From NCBI GenBank assembly GCA_023212725.1, contig JALBYF010000032.1, positions 144,012 to 208,011 on the forward strand: a stretch of DNA of 64,000 nt, in the 5' to 3' direction. Below the pieces are notes generated by a model. That model searched no databases and was not told the DNA's origin. It saw only the letters and a list, made by a program, of their open reading frames with translations. Position 1 is the stretch's first letter. Each line of letters begins with the position of its first letter. Positions 19,838-28,551 of this stretch are shown here, in pieces. The position numbers and the translations under genes were made by a program. This DNA comes from Tranzscheliella williamsii. Lineage: Eukaryota > Basidiomycota > Ustilaginomycetes > Ustilaginales > Ustilaginaceae.

Positions 19838-20719
19838 TGCCCGGTGCGGGATCAGCCCACAGTCTTGCCCAGAAGGGCAAGGAGTATGCTCTTGGTTACA
19901 ACGACGACGACTGGAAGAAGGCGCTTTCCCAATGCGAACAGGCGAAGCGTCGACCATCCAGCGCCGATACCCTCCTTGCTGACACCACTGTTTCTGGACA
20001 TTGCGGTGTGGACCTATATCGATTTGGTGCGATCAACTTCTTGACAGGCTACAAAGACCTGCGTTGACATGTTTTTGCCGCCCCAACCAACTACAATGGT
20101 CTTGACCTGTGAAGCACCCACCACTGCTTCCATCCTTGTGATGCTCCCGCTCTCCCCCAGCAGGGCGAGATCCTGGCTTGAGATGGCATATCAGCTTCCC
20201 GGCTGATAAACATTGCCATGATAACGAGGCGATCGCTGCGGCAATCATCCACGCCGTTGCTACATGCGACCTGACCGTTCTACTGTCGATGCATCGTATG
20301 TTCAAACCGTGTGGGTCTTCTTCGTCGGAGAAAGACCCTATGCCAAACCCGTCTGTATGTCTACACCCAAGAGGAGCGTACCGTTCTGGCAGGGGATTCC
20401 GAGGGGAGGAAAAAAGAACCAACCCCCCCGCCACGCAACCCCCTTAGGTACCCCAAATTTCTGGCCAACCCACGAAGAGGCCCAAGCCCAAACCCCCCCC
20501 CCCCTATCCAACGGTGTGCCTCCCCCTTTCCACCTCTTAAGTCTCCTGTGCCAGCGCAGCCTGCGACAAGCCAGCGCACGCACCCTCCGGACAGCTCATT
20601 GCCCCATACCAGTCATGGGGAGCGCCAACCCAAATCTGGACTGTCCCGACCGTCTCCAACACCAGCTCGAACTCTTGCAACCACACCCACACAGTCCAAA
20701 ACACCCCTTCCTCCTCAAT

Positions 20720-21784
20720 ATGCCCAACGACCACCCGCCCCCTGTTGATGATGTGAACCTGGCCCAGGCGAAGAGTCTTCTACATACGACGGAGATATCA
20801 ACCTGGCTGCCAGTGGCCCATCGTCTGCAAAGGGATGACTCGAGTCAGGGCCCCCTTATCCCGTTCGCTGAACTTCCCCCTCACCAACTACAACATAACT
20901 CCTTTGCTGCTAAGATTGAACCTGGTACGGTGAGATACGCAATCCCCCCCACACTAAAAATACAAACCCAGAGCGAGAAAGCCAGTGCTGGCTACACCAT
21001 CATCTTACAACTCCAAGCTCGCTACCATGACTATGAGACCGGTGCTGTCCACTTCTTTAAGAAGAATAAGCAGACACTTGTAGATATAGAATGGACGGCG
21101 AAGAGCGAGTTTGACCCCTCTACGCCACTGAAGCTTGACGAGACTAACCTTGTCTTTGTAAACATGGCCTCCGCTATCAAACCCAACTGGCGTACTGTCA
21201 AGATCAGCGGCCTCCCAGCCGCAGTACGTACCAACCCGGGTCTAATGGCTGAGCGAGCCAATATGATACTCTACCCACATCAGATCCTCGACTTCTGGAC
21301 CACATACACCCGCTTCACCCACCAAGACGCCAGTCCCGTCGACTTCTGGAACGAAAACCTTTACATGCTTGTGGAACTCGACCTGTCGGCAGGAGACAGC
21401 TTTGGCTATAACCACCCCGCCGAGGTTGCCTCTATGCTCCCGGGATGGATAGCCTACGGCTCCACTGAATACCGCCTCGACTACCTTGACAGGTTCGACC
21501 ACTGCATGCACTGCAAAGCAAACGTCAGTTTTGAAGACCGTCACAAATACCAGGCTTGCACTGCGAGACTTTGCAGCTACTGCAACAAAGCTGGACATCC
21601 CCGCCGCTCATGCCCCGCCCTGAAAAAGGACAAGGCAGACAAGACCGCCACACTTGCCGCCGATGAAGACCTGGTACAAGGCTTCAATGACCTTGCTCGG
21701 GAAGTCTCATCCCGCCCTGCCAAACGCCAGCACGTCGACGACGTTGAAGACACCATGCGCGACGCTGGCCTTCAGTATAACTGA
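20720..21784 (+). CDS. LINE ORF1 protein (zinc-knuckle, nucleic-acid binding), copy B
   Basis: The frame is open from 20264, but the ATG at 20720 gives exactly 354 residues, the same as ORF1 of copy A. The upstream part is low-complexity proline-rich sequence with no match there, so 20720 is preferred. Conserved blocks include PLIPFAELPPHQL, FFKKNKQTLVDIEW, YPHQILDFWTTY and MLPGWIAYGS. Two C-terminal fingers are present: C-x2-C-x9-H-x4-C (CMHCKANV...DRHKYQAC) and CCHC (CSYCNKAGHPRRSC), followed by a lysine-rich region and RPAKRQ. The protein is expected to bind element RNA. It sits 292 nt upstream of ORF2 in the same direction. Confidence 0.88.
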   Translation: MPNDHPPPVDDVNLAQAKSLLHTTEISTWLPVAHRLQRDDSSQGPLIPFAELPPHQLQHNSFAAKIEPGTVRYAIPPTLKIQTQSEKASAGYTIILQLQARYHDYETGAVHFFKKNKQTLVDIEWTAKSEFDPSTPLKLDETNLVFVNMASAIKPNWRTVKISGLPAAVRTNPGLMAERANMILYPHQILDFWTTYTRFTHQDASPVDFWNENLYMLVELDLSAGDSFGYNHPAEVASMLPGWIAYGSTEYRLDYLDRFDHCMHCKANVSFEDRHKYQACTARLCSYCNKAGHPRRSCPALKKDKADKTATLAADEDLVQGFNDLAREVSSRPAKRQHVDDVEDTMRDAGLQYN

Positions 21785-22017
21785 AAGTCCACCCACCACC
21801 ACCGTACCCTGCCAAAGTTTCTCCCCAGCTCCTTCACCTGTCTGAACGTCAAATCGCTACTATACACTGTTTACGCCCACCCTCCTCCCTTGATTGCGAA
21901 TGTCTGTGCCTCTCTGTTGACCACAAAGACTAACGCATACGGTCCGTGCATCTACAGTGACCAAAAGACCTTGAGCCCCCCCCTGCCCCGTCCAGCCTAA
22001 TGACACCAACCCCCACT

Positions 22018-22034
22018 CCCCCCCCCCCCCCCCC
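22018..22034 (+). repeat. C17 homopolymer in the ORF1-ORF2 spacer, copy B
   Basis: Seventeen consecutive C lie 42 nt before the ORF2 ATG, inside a pyrimidine-rich spacer. It is the counterpart of the C-rich tract of copy A. Homopolymer length may be affected by sequencing error. Confidence 0.8.
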
Positions 22035-22076
22035 TCCGCTCCACTGGCTTCCTCCACCACCCCATGCCCCAGCCCC

Positions 22077-25000
22077 ATGTCCTCCACGTTACGAATCGTC
22101 AGCTGGAATTGTGGGGGCATCAATGTGGCACCAACTACTAAGACTCGCGACTGGGACGTCATCACCCATAACTGTGATATCGTACTACTCCAAGAGCCTT
22201 GCTTCAACTCCCTCCGGCGTCGATATGAATCCTACGACCCCACCCTCCTCTTATCACAAATAGCCCCCGAAGCCATCATTAATCAAGTCCGCTTCGCTTA
22301 CACTTCACCCTATAGCGCCATCCTATCCCTGAACCCTCAGATCCAGGTCACACATGCTAATGTCACACCTGACGGCCGGATCGTGACTGCTACCGCCCGC
22401 ATTGCCGACGAAGACTTCCAACTCACCTCCATCTATGCACCCTCCGACCACATGGCACGCAAGCTCTTCTTTGAAGAGCTCAACCTCAGACCATACACTA
22501 CGGCAGTCAATGCCATCTTAGGCGGCGACTGGAATGACGCCCCATCTCAACACGACTTCTATCATGGCAGAGACGGCCGTGCTCACCTTTGGCCCATCCT
22601 CGAACCCCAAATCACCTCTACCAACGTCTTCGATCCCCAACATCTGCTCCTTGGCGACACCCGCACATACACACGGGTTCTCCTGGACAATGATGGCGAC
22701 ATTTGCACTGCCAGCCGAATTGACTTCTTCCTCACCAGCGCCCGCCTCCTCCATCGATGCAGATCGGTCATCCTGGTCCAGAGTCTCACGTCTGACCACT
22801 CCGCAGTACAGCTCCAAGTTAGTTTAACCGACCACCCTCCGACAACCGCTGAGGGCCCCATTCGTCGCTGGCGCCTCCCCCAACCCATTGCACGCTTTGA
22901 ACCCTTCAGGGCCTCAACATCTCAATACCTCGACCATAGCATCCACACGGTCCTCCAGCCACCTCCTTTCGTCAAGGTCTCCACGGCCTACGCCAGCTGG
23001 ATTGAGCGATGCCGGAACTTTGCACACCTTAACGGGTACAAACTACGGGCCCGCTTCCTCCAGGCCCACCTCCTGCTCCGCCAACACCGTGCAAAGCTTG
23101 GCAGCTGGGACTTCCACGCAAACCCTGATGTCAGCGGCTACCTTCAACTCCGGAAAGAAGTTGAACAGCTCCAGTCTCAACTCAACCTCACCGGCCTCAA
23201 CATACGGCCCACCACTCTACACACCGCCGCCTATGACCAGACGGAACACCTCGACATCTCCAACACCACCACGTTCTTCACCAACCTCTTTGCTCAACGC
23301 CCCTTCGAGCCCTCCCACCACACTGCCGCCCTCTCCCTTCTCGAAGTCTCGCCACAACGCTTGTCCGACGTTACAAGCAACAGACTAAACCGACCCTTCA
23401 CCGCCGATGAGTTCCTTCCCATCCTGACAAAAGCTAAGTCCATGCGCTCAGCACCAGGCCCAAATGGCCTTCCCCACGCATTCTGGACCAGCAACGCCTC
23501 TGCCAGCTCTAAAGCCTTCAGCAGACTGGCCAATTCACTTCGCTCCGGTAGACCCCTGCCAGGACACCAACCCATCGCCGCGGGAACGCTTCTATACAAA
23601 AACAAAGGCAGTAAAGCCGACCCGGCGAACTACCGTCCCCTTTCCATCATCGACGCTGACCTCCGCCTACAAGATCTCGCCGTCCACGGACGGCTTATGG
23701 AGGGCATCAAAGAGATAACACCCACGTCCCAGTCAGGCTTCATTGCCAACCGCTCAATCTTCACAGCAGCCATCACTCTACAAATCGCAGTGTCGGCCGT
23801 CAACCTCAGCCTTACGGAGACAGATGAAATCCTGATTATTGACCAAGACCAGCAGAAGGCCTTCGACAAGATCGACAGGTCATGGTTATGGACAGTCCTC
23901 AAATTTCGTGGCTACCCTCTCTCCATCATCCGATACCTCCAGAACCTCTACAAACATGCACACGTCGTGTACACTATTGGCTCAGAGTATACCGACCACA
24001 TTCCCATCAATCAAGGGGTTCTGCAAGGCATGCCGTCTTCTCCCTTACTCTACCTGCTTGCATATCAACCCTTTCTGGATGCCTTATCTCATGACAACAT
24101 TGGTATACGGCTGCGAGACACCACGGAAAACCTTACATCCGCATCATATGCCGACAACACCATTATCACTCTCGCATACACGGACGACATCAATCTCTAC
24201 ACCGCCCGCCGCCACCAGTTCGACACAGCCGCTGGCGCCAACCTAAACCCATCTACAACCTACCGTCTCCTCCGGCCACCCCATCATGACAACACTCAGA
24301 CCCCTCTCTCTCAAGCCTGGAGCAACACCCTAGCAGAACACGACATGCGGTTAGACGATGCTAAGGAATGGAAATATCTTGGTGTATACTACCACCGCTA
24401 CGATCATGTACCCTCTGGTCTTTTCAACACCCTCCTTGACCAGCTGCGCGGGCGCTTGAGGAAAACCTCCCATTCTCGCAAGGACATCCTCACACGCGTC
24501 CGTATCCTCAACGAGATGGTCTTGTCGTGCCTGTGGCACCACACTACCATCAGTCTCCCACCACCCGATTTCCTACAGTCCCTGCGCACGCTCACCAGCG
24601 GCTGGCTGTTTGGAACGTCTCGCCGCCCCTACATCCCGTATGACCTACTGTCGGGCCCCAAAGATTTGGGCGGTTATGGTTTTCAAGACTGCTGGATCAC
24701 CAGCCTAAGCCGCAATGCCCAGACGATTGGCGCGATGCTCTGCGACCCAGAGACCCCACACCAATCTCTAGTAGAGCTCCTCCGTGGCTATCTTTTGCAG
24801 ACGACATCCACTCCTATCACCACCTTGGTCACACGACACGGCATGCCATGGGACCAAGCCCGCAACAACAAGGAGCACCGCTTTCCGTCATCTGTGCTCC
24901 AAGTCTTCCATGAGCTCAACCTCAACATCCCAGTAGACTTAGACTGGGACGCACTAAGCCTCTCTGAAGTCGCATCGCTCCCTTGGTTCCATGAATCCTA

Positions 25001-26150
25001 TCAGATCGCCTTCCCTCCCAATGATCGCCGCTGGAACCGTATAAATCAACACATCCTAAACCTCCGCCGACAGGGCTTCGTCTCATTTGCAGACATCCTC
25101 TGGACGGATGGCACCGACCTCCGCCTCCCCACATATCTACACCTCGCAGAATCGGATCAACCTGAGTATATGTCAATCCAATACCCAGCTGGCTTCAGTC
25201 GCACACTGACCGGAACAGCCCAAGTACAAGCCAACCGCACAACCTACGCCTGGATCTCGGCGCGCTGGCAACACTACATGCCGCTGCTCCCCACGGGTCT
25301 TCAAACACGCATTCTCCAGCTGCCCGCCCTAGCCCCTATCGCCCCAGAAACAAGCACGACGGTCGACATGTGGCCCATCCTGACTGGCGATCAACGCGCC
25401 TCGCTCCCTCTCCCATGGTCACACCTCACGTTAGCAGGTCAGCTCCTCGGATCTTTAGATCTCAGGAGAACATACATGTGGCACTATACCAACATCTCCA
25501 GGAAAACCACCCCGATGTTCCACGATGAGATCAACAACAATAGCGATACCCTCTTTGGTGTTGACCCTACATCATTCTGGACAACGTTATGGAAGCGGGT
25601 TCACCGGATCAACCACAGTTCAGGAAAATCAATATGGTTAACGGCAATTTTTGATCGCACACGCCGCCTCAGAAATGACGATGCTAGCATCTATAGGTGT
25701 CACCACTGCGCCTGCCTTGACGATACTGTCCACACTTTCATCACTTGCCCCAACCTCCGCGACTATTGGCACAACGTCCTTGCTCTGGCACAAGCTTGGA
25801 TACCGACTCTCTCGGATGACATGCTCCCACCCTACACGGCAATTGAATTCATCCATGGGTGGCCCACCACTTATGCTTCCCTGCATCGGCGTGACAAGCC
25901 ACGCCTCCAACTTCTGTTCCTCCTCGCCATCACAGCCATCACAACATGTCGGCAAGAGAAACAATGTCGGTACTCACCCCATGATGCACTGCCATTCTTC
26001 AAAGCGGAACTCCTACTGGCCACTACTACAACATATAGCAAGATATTCGTCAACTCCAACCTTGCCAACTTGGACGCTGACAGCTTGGACGCCATTTTAC
26101 GAGGTGCTGAAATCCTCCGCCACACCAGAGGCTTCCACGACGGTGTATAG
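22077..26150 (+). CDS. LINE ORF2 polyprotein (APE endonuclease + reverse transcriptase), copy B, full length
   Basis: This protein is 1357 residues, uninterrupted. The endonuclease (about 1-230) has SWNCGGIN, LLQEPC, IYAPSDHM, GGDWNDAP, SRIDFF and TSDHSAV, so its catalytic set is complete. The reverse transcriptase (about 450-760) has APGPNGLPH, NYRPLSIIDADLR, motif A DQDQQKAFDKIDR (about 587), motif B NQGVLQGMPSSPLLY, and motif C YADN at about 691 in place of YADD. A thumb/connection region follows (EWKYLGVYYHRYDHV). Near residue 1206 a Cys/His motif C-x2-C...H-x4-C (CHHCACLDDTVHTFITC) matches the C-terminal finger of many LINE ORF2 proteins. No RNase H domain is recognised. The start at 22077 aligns with copy A at 2379. 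Confidence 0.92.
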   Translation: MSSTLRIVSWNCGGINVAPTTKTRDWDVITHNCDIVLLQEPCFNSLRRRYESYDPTLLLSQIAPEAIINQVRFAYTSPYSAILSLNPQIQVTHANVTPDGRIVTATARIADEDFQLTSIYAPSDHMARKLFFEELNLRPYTTAVNAILGGDWNDAPSQHDFYHGRDGRAHLWPILEPQITSTNVFDPQHLLLGDTRTYTRVLLDNDGDICTASRIDFFLTSARLLHRCRSVILVQSLTSDHSAVQLQVSLTDHPPTTAEGPIRRWRLPQPIARFEPFRASTSQYLDHSIHTVLQPPPFVKVSTAYASWIERCRNFAHLNGYKLRARFLQAHLLLRQHRAKLGSWDFHANPDVSGYLQLRKEVEQLQSQLNLTGLNIRPTTLHTAAYDQTEHLDISNTTTFFTNLFAQRPFEPSHHTAALSLLEVSPQRLSDVTSNRLNRPFTADEFLPILTKAKSMRSAPGPNGLPHAFWTSNASASSKAFSRLANSLRSGRPLPGHQPIAAGTLLYKNKGSKADPANYRPLSIIDADLRLQDLAVHGRLMEGIKEITPTSQSGFIANRSIFTAAITLQIAVSAVNLSLTETDEILIIDQDQQKAFDKIDRSWLWTVLKFRGYPLSIIRYLQNLYKHAHVVYTIGSEYTDHIPINQGVLQGMPSSPLLYLLAYQPFLDALSHDNIGIRLRDTTENLTSASYADNTIITLAYTDDINLYTARRHQFDTAAGANLNPSTTYRLLRPPHHDNTQTPLSQAWSNTLAEHDMRLDDAKEWKYLGVYYHRYDHVPSGLFNTLLDQLRGRLRKTSHSRKDILTRVRILNEMVLSCLWHHTTISLPPPDFLQSLRTLTSGWLFGTSRRPYIPYDLLSGPKDLGGYGFQDCWITSLSRNAQTIGAMLCDPETPHQSLVELLRGYLLQTTSTPITTLVTRHGMPWDQARNNKEHRFPSSVLQVFHELNLNIPVDLDWDALSLSEVASLPWFHESYQIAFPPNDRRWNRINQHILNLRRQGFVSFADILWTDGTDLRLPTYLHLAESDQPEYMSIQYPAGFSRTLTGTAQVQANRTTYAWISARWQHYMPLLPTGLQTRILQLPALAPIAPETSTTVDMWPILTGDQRASLPLPWSHLTLAGQLLGSLDLRRTYMWHYTNISRKTTPMFHDEINNNSDTLFGVDPTSFWTTLWKRVHRINHSSGKSIWLTAIFDRTRRLRNDDASIYRCHHCACLDDTVHTFITCPNLRDYWHNVLALAQAWIPTLSDDMLPPYTAIEFIHGWPTTYASLHRRDKPRLQLLFLLAITAITTCRQEKQCRYSPHDALPFFKAELLLATTTTYSKIFVNSNLANLDADSLDAILRGAEILRHTRGFHDGV

Positions 26151-26257
26151 CTATGCCACAGCGTACACTGACGTGCAAACCACCCCCCAAACACATGTAT
26201 AGACACATACACCACTTTGCAATACAAATCAATTTAGAGGCCACGATGGTATTATCA

Positions 26258-26290
26258 TGTGTTCATTGCTGTGTTCATTGCTGTGTTCAT
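26258..26290 (+). repeat. 12-bp tandem repeat at the 3' end of copy B
   Basis: TGTGTTCATTGC occurs twice in full (26258-26269, 26270-26281) and then partly (26282-26290, ending TTCATCG). Short tandem repeats instead of poly(A) mark the 3' end of several LINE families and are produced by reverse-transcriptase slippage at initiation. Confidence 0.75.
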
Positions 26291-26292
26291 CG

Positions 26293-26869
26293 TGCCGTGT
26301 GGATCTGCGCCCGGATGCAACCTGGACGGGGCTGGGGGCGGAACAGCGTCTGGCCAGGGTTGTGGTGCGTACAGCGCGGATTGGGGCTCTGTGGCGTGTG
26401 CATCGACTTGGAAAAGAGCTTGGGATGGTTGGATGCAGTTCATGAGGTCGAGGGAGATGCCGTGGTGAGCAGGAACGAGCTCCGACCTAAGCAGGCGCCG
26501 AAGAGAGCGACGGCGGCCTTGGCGAGTGTGACGCCGTTCCATGGCAGTCGTCCTTGGGGCGGTAGAAGGGTGGGAAGAGGAGCGGAGGTCCAGATGGTGG
26601 TCGTATAGGAAGCGCACACTGCACCCGAATGGCCCACCACTGCAGCGGATGAAGGGGGCCGCTGGCGCGTCCAAGAGCCCCTTTCGCGCTCTCGGGCCTC
26701 CTGAAGTCGCTCAAATTAAATGCCTTCCCACATTCCCCAAACAGCGGCGGGCTGAGAGTGGCTGCGCGATCTGCCAGTCTTTCTTACTACGAGCCGGGGA
26801 CGATGCTGCACGACTTTATTCTCTGATCGATTCAGGCGCTCTGGCCGATTTAGAACCGGGAAACGCGCA
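26293..26869. other. Region between retrotransposon and HNH gene
   Basis: About 580 bp with no supported gene. If copy B inserted upstream of the tRNA, this stretch was once the immediate 5' flank of that tRNA gene. It also contains the 3' UTR of the HNH gene on the minus strand. Confidence 0.5.
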
Positions 26870-27803
26870 TCAGCGTCGCTCTCGGAGGCCCTTACCGACA
26901 AAGTTGCGGTCCTTCTCTTTGAGGCCAGAGGCGTACTTGGCCCAGCGACGGATGTCGTCGTGCTGGAGGAGCCGGTCGATGGTGTTGTAGTCCGTTGCGA
27001 GCTCGGCAGTCGGAAGGGCCCTGTGGACGGCCGAATGGCAGGGGCCTGGATGGTAACGAGTAGGCAAGCGCAGGATGAGAGAAGGCGTCAGCGTCCGGTC
27101 TCTCGTACGTCACAGGGCGAAAACCACGGAAATCGCAAGAGTGAGCTGGAGGTCGACGGGTCGAGGTATACGTACGACAGAGCCAAGCGAGGCGGGTCTG
27201 CATCTCATGGCGGGTGAAGAGGCCGCGTTTTTCGAGCAGGTCGTGGGTCTCGCGCGGGATGAGGTGATGGGCAGTGAGGACCATGGCTCGTTCGCAGAGC
27301 TCGCAGTCGGCCAGATCGGCCCGGGCGGGCCTGGCGCGGGTGCTGTTCAGGTCTAGCTGCTTGGCGGCATTGCGACGGTCGCGCGCCCGCAAGGCATCGA
27401 GGCAGTCCAAGAGGTGGCCAAGGACCAGCTGCGCATCGAAACCAGCATACCCAATGACCTCTGACGTAGCTACCCCGACAATGGCCAGCGCGGGATGGTT
27501 CGCAAGACTAGACAGCGTACCATCGTACCCGTACTGGTCAGCGCGCGCCAGATCGACCCCGCCCGCTCGGAACTCGTCGAGGAGGTACTCGGTGGCTGCA
27601 TCGACCAGCTCCAGCTCCTCGGCGGTGCTTCCACAGACGCCCGCATCAACCACCACAGGCCGCAGCGCCTCGCGCATCGCCTCGGCCTGCATCGATAGTT
27701 CATCCACTTGGTCGACTACGATGTGCTGGCTGTTGTTGCATTCCGCAGCTTGGGAGATTTTCTGGCGAGTCAACAGGCCGGCATTGCGCGACCTTTTCAC
27801 CAT
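26870..27803 (-). CDS. HNH-domain protein (fungal family), two exons
   Basis: The exons are 27803-27176 and 27045-26870, with a 130-nt intron (GTACGT donor, CATCCAG acceptor, phase 1), giving about 267 residues. Splicing rebuilds a conserved zinc-finger HNH core: CELCERAMVLTAHHLIPRE, then LAWLCR, the exon junction, and PCHSAVHRALPTAEL, ending with HDDIRRWAKYASGLKEKDR. The two CxxC-like pairs bind zinc and the HH...H residues form the HNH metal site. The N-terminal 150 residues are alpha-helical and unassigned. Related fungal proteins are common but their role is unknown; a nuclease activity is inferred from the fold only. A GTAAGG just before the stop could be another donor, so the last residues are uncertain. 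Its 3' end faces the retrotransposon. Confidence 0.78.
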
Positions 27804-28363
27804 CGTATCTGCTTAAACCACTCAGCCATAGTGGGGCAGCGTCGACTCGGTGTTGACTCGTACCACGGTGGTGCCAGGTTCAGACGCTTGATCGGAGAAC
27901 AGCGGCGCGAAAAGCGGAGCGAGGAGGATATGGCATGGGCATGATGTCATGGGCGTATCGTTGTGGGTGCTCAGCACAACCTAACACGCTAAGATCGACT
28001 CTCGAAAAAGGCAACCCGGCCAGCTTGGCCCGTCATACACTCGCAACTGATCATCAGAACCAATCGCAACCACGGTGAATGGTAGTCATGGCGTTTAGGT
28101 TACCGATCGCCTAGCTTGAAGAGCAAAAGGGACCCGAGGCTAAGTGCAATCAATGACATATCCGTGCCATTAAGGGCTTACTACCCAGCTGCGTGCCCAC
28201 TTTCGGATGAAGTCGGCCAGTTATGGCTGGTGACAAATACGGGCACGGAACAGAGCGGTAAACGAGGCTCGCCATTTGAACGGATCGCCTGGGCACAAGT
28301 GCAGTCAAAGCGGATATGCATTGGCGCAGCAACCCAATTAGCGATCACCTTCTTTACAACGAA

Positions 28364-28485
28364 AAGCTGCATGCCTCTGCGCATTATAACCAAAACGAAG
28401 CACGCCTCTGCAGTATACCCAAAAAGAAGCACGCACGCCTCTGCAATATAACGACAAAGAAGAACGCCTCTGCGCACTTGCGGAT
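28364..28485 (+). repeat. Degenerate minisatellite, about 30-bp units
   Basis: Four imperfect units of about 24 to 34 bp share the core ACGCCTCTGC followed by an A/T-rich TATAAC-like half and an AAAG-rich end. They start near 28364, 28398, 28427 and 28460. Confidence 0.7.
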
Positions 28486-28500
28486 GGCTACCGAGCTTAC

Positions 28501-28551
28501 GTACTGCGTTCCGAGAAGTACTGCATTCGGAAACGTACTGCGTTCCGAGAC
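28501..28551 (+). repeat. Three 17-bp tandem units
   Basis: GTACTGCGTTCCGAGAA, GTACTGCATTCGGAAAC and GTACTGCGTTCCGAGAC follow each other without spacing. They lie just after the longer array. Confidence 0.8.

Larger units (their letters stand above)
19733..26292 (+). mobile_element. Non-LTR (LINE-type) retrotransposon, copy B, apparently complete
   Basis: This element of about 6.56 kb has a leader of about 990 nt, ORF1 (20720-21784), a 292-nt spacer with a 17-C run, ORF2 (22077-26150), and a short 3' UTR of about 110 nt ending in a 12-bp tandem repeat (26258-26290). There are no LTRs and no poly(A) tail. The 5' boundary is set at the GATGGTGGCGACCA block shared with copy A, 10 nt from the tRNA-Thr 5' end at 19723. 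The 3' boundary is placed at the end of the tandem repeat. No convincing target-site duplication could be picked out by eye. Both ORFs are intact, so it may be mobile or recently so. Its proteins are about half identical to those of copy A, so it is a separate lineage and not a recent duplicate. Confidence 0.87.

Noticed and set aside
19651..20067. Open frame reading across the tRNA-Thr and the retrotransposon leader
   Set aside because: It starts inside the tRNA on the opposite strand, and its continuation is the element leader, which is not conserved as protein in copy A.
20264..20719. Longer N-terminus of ORF1 in copy B
   Set aside because: The extra residues are low-complexity and absent in copy A. 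Starting at 20720 gives the same 354-residue length as copy A.
19724..26305. Target-site duplication around copy B
   Set aside because: The short sequence between tRNA and element is not repeated directly after the 3' tandem repeat. Weak matches such as GAGGC..CGATG near 26236 lie inside the 3' UTR and are probably chance.
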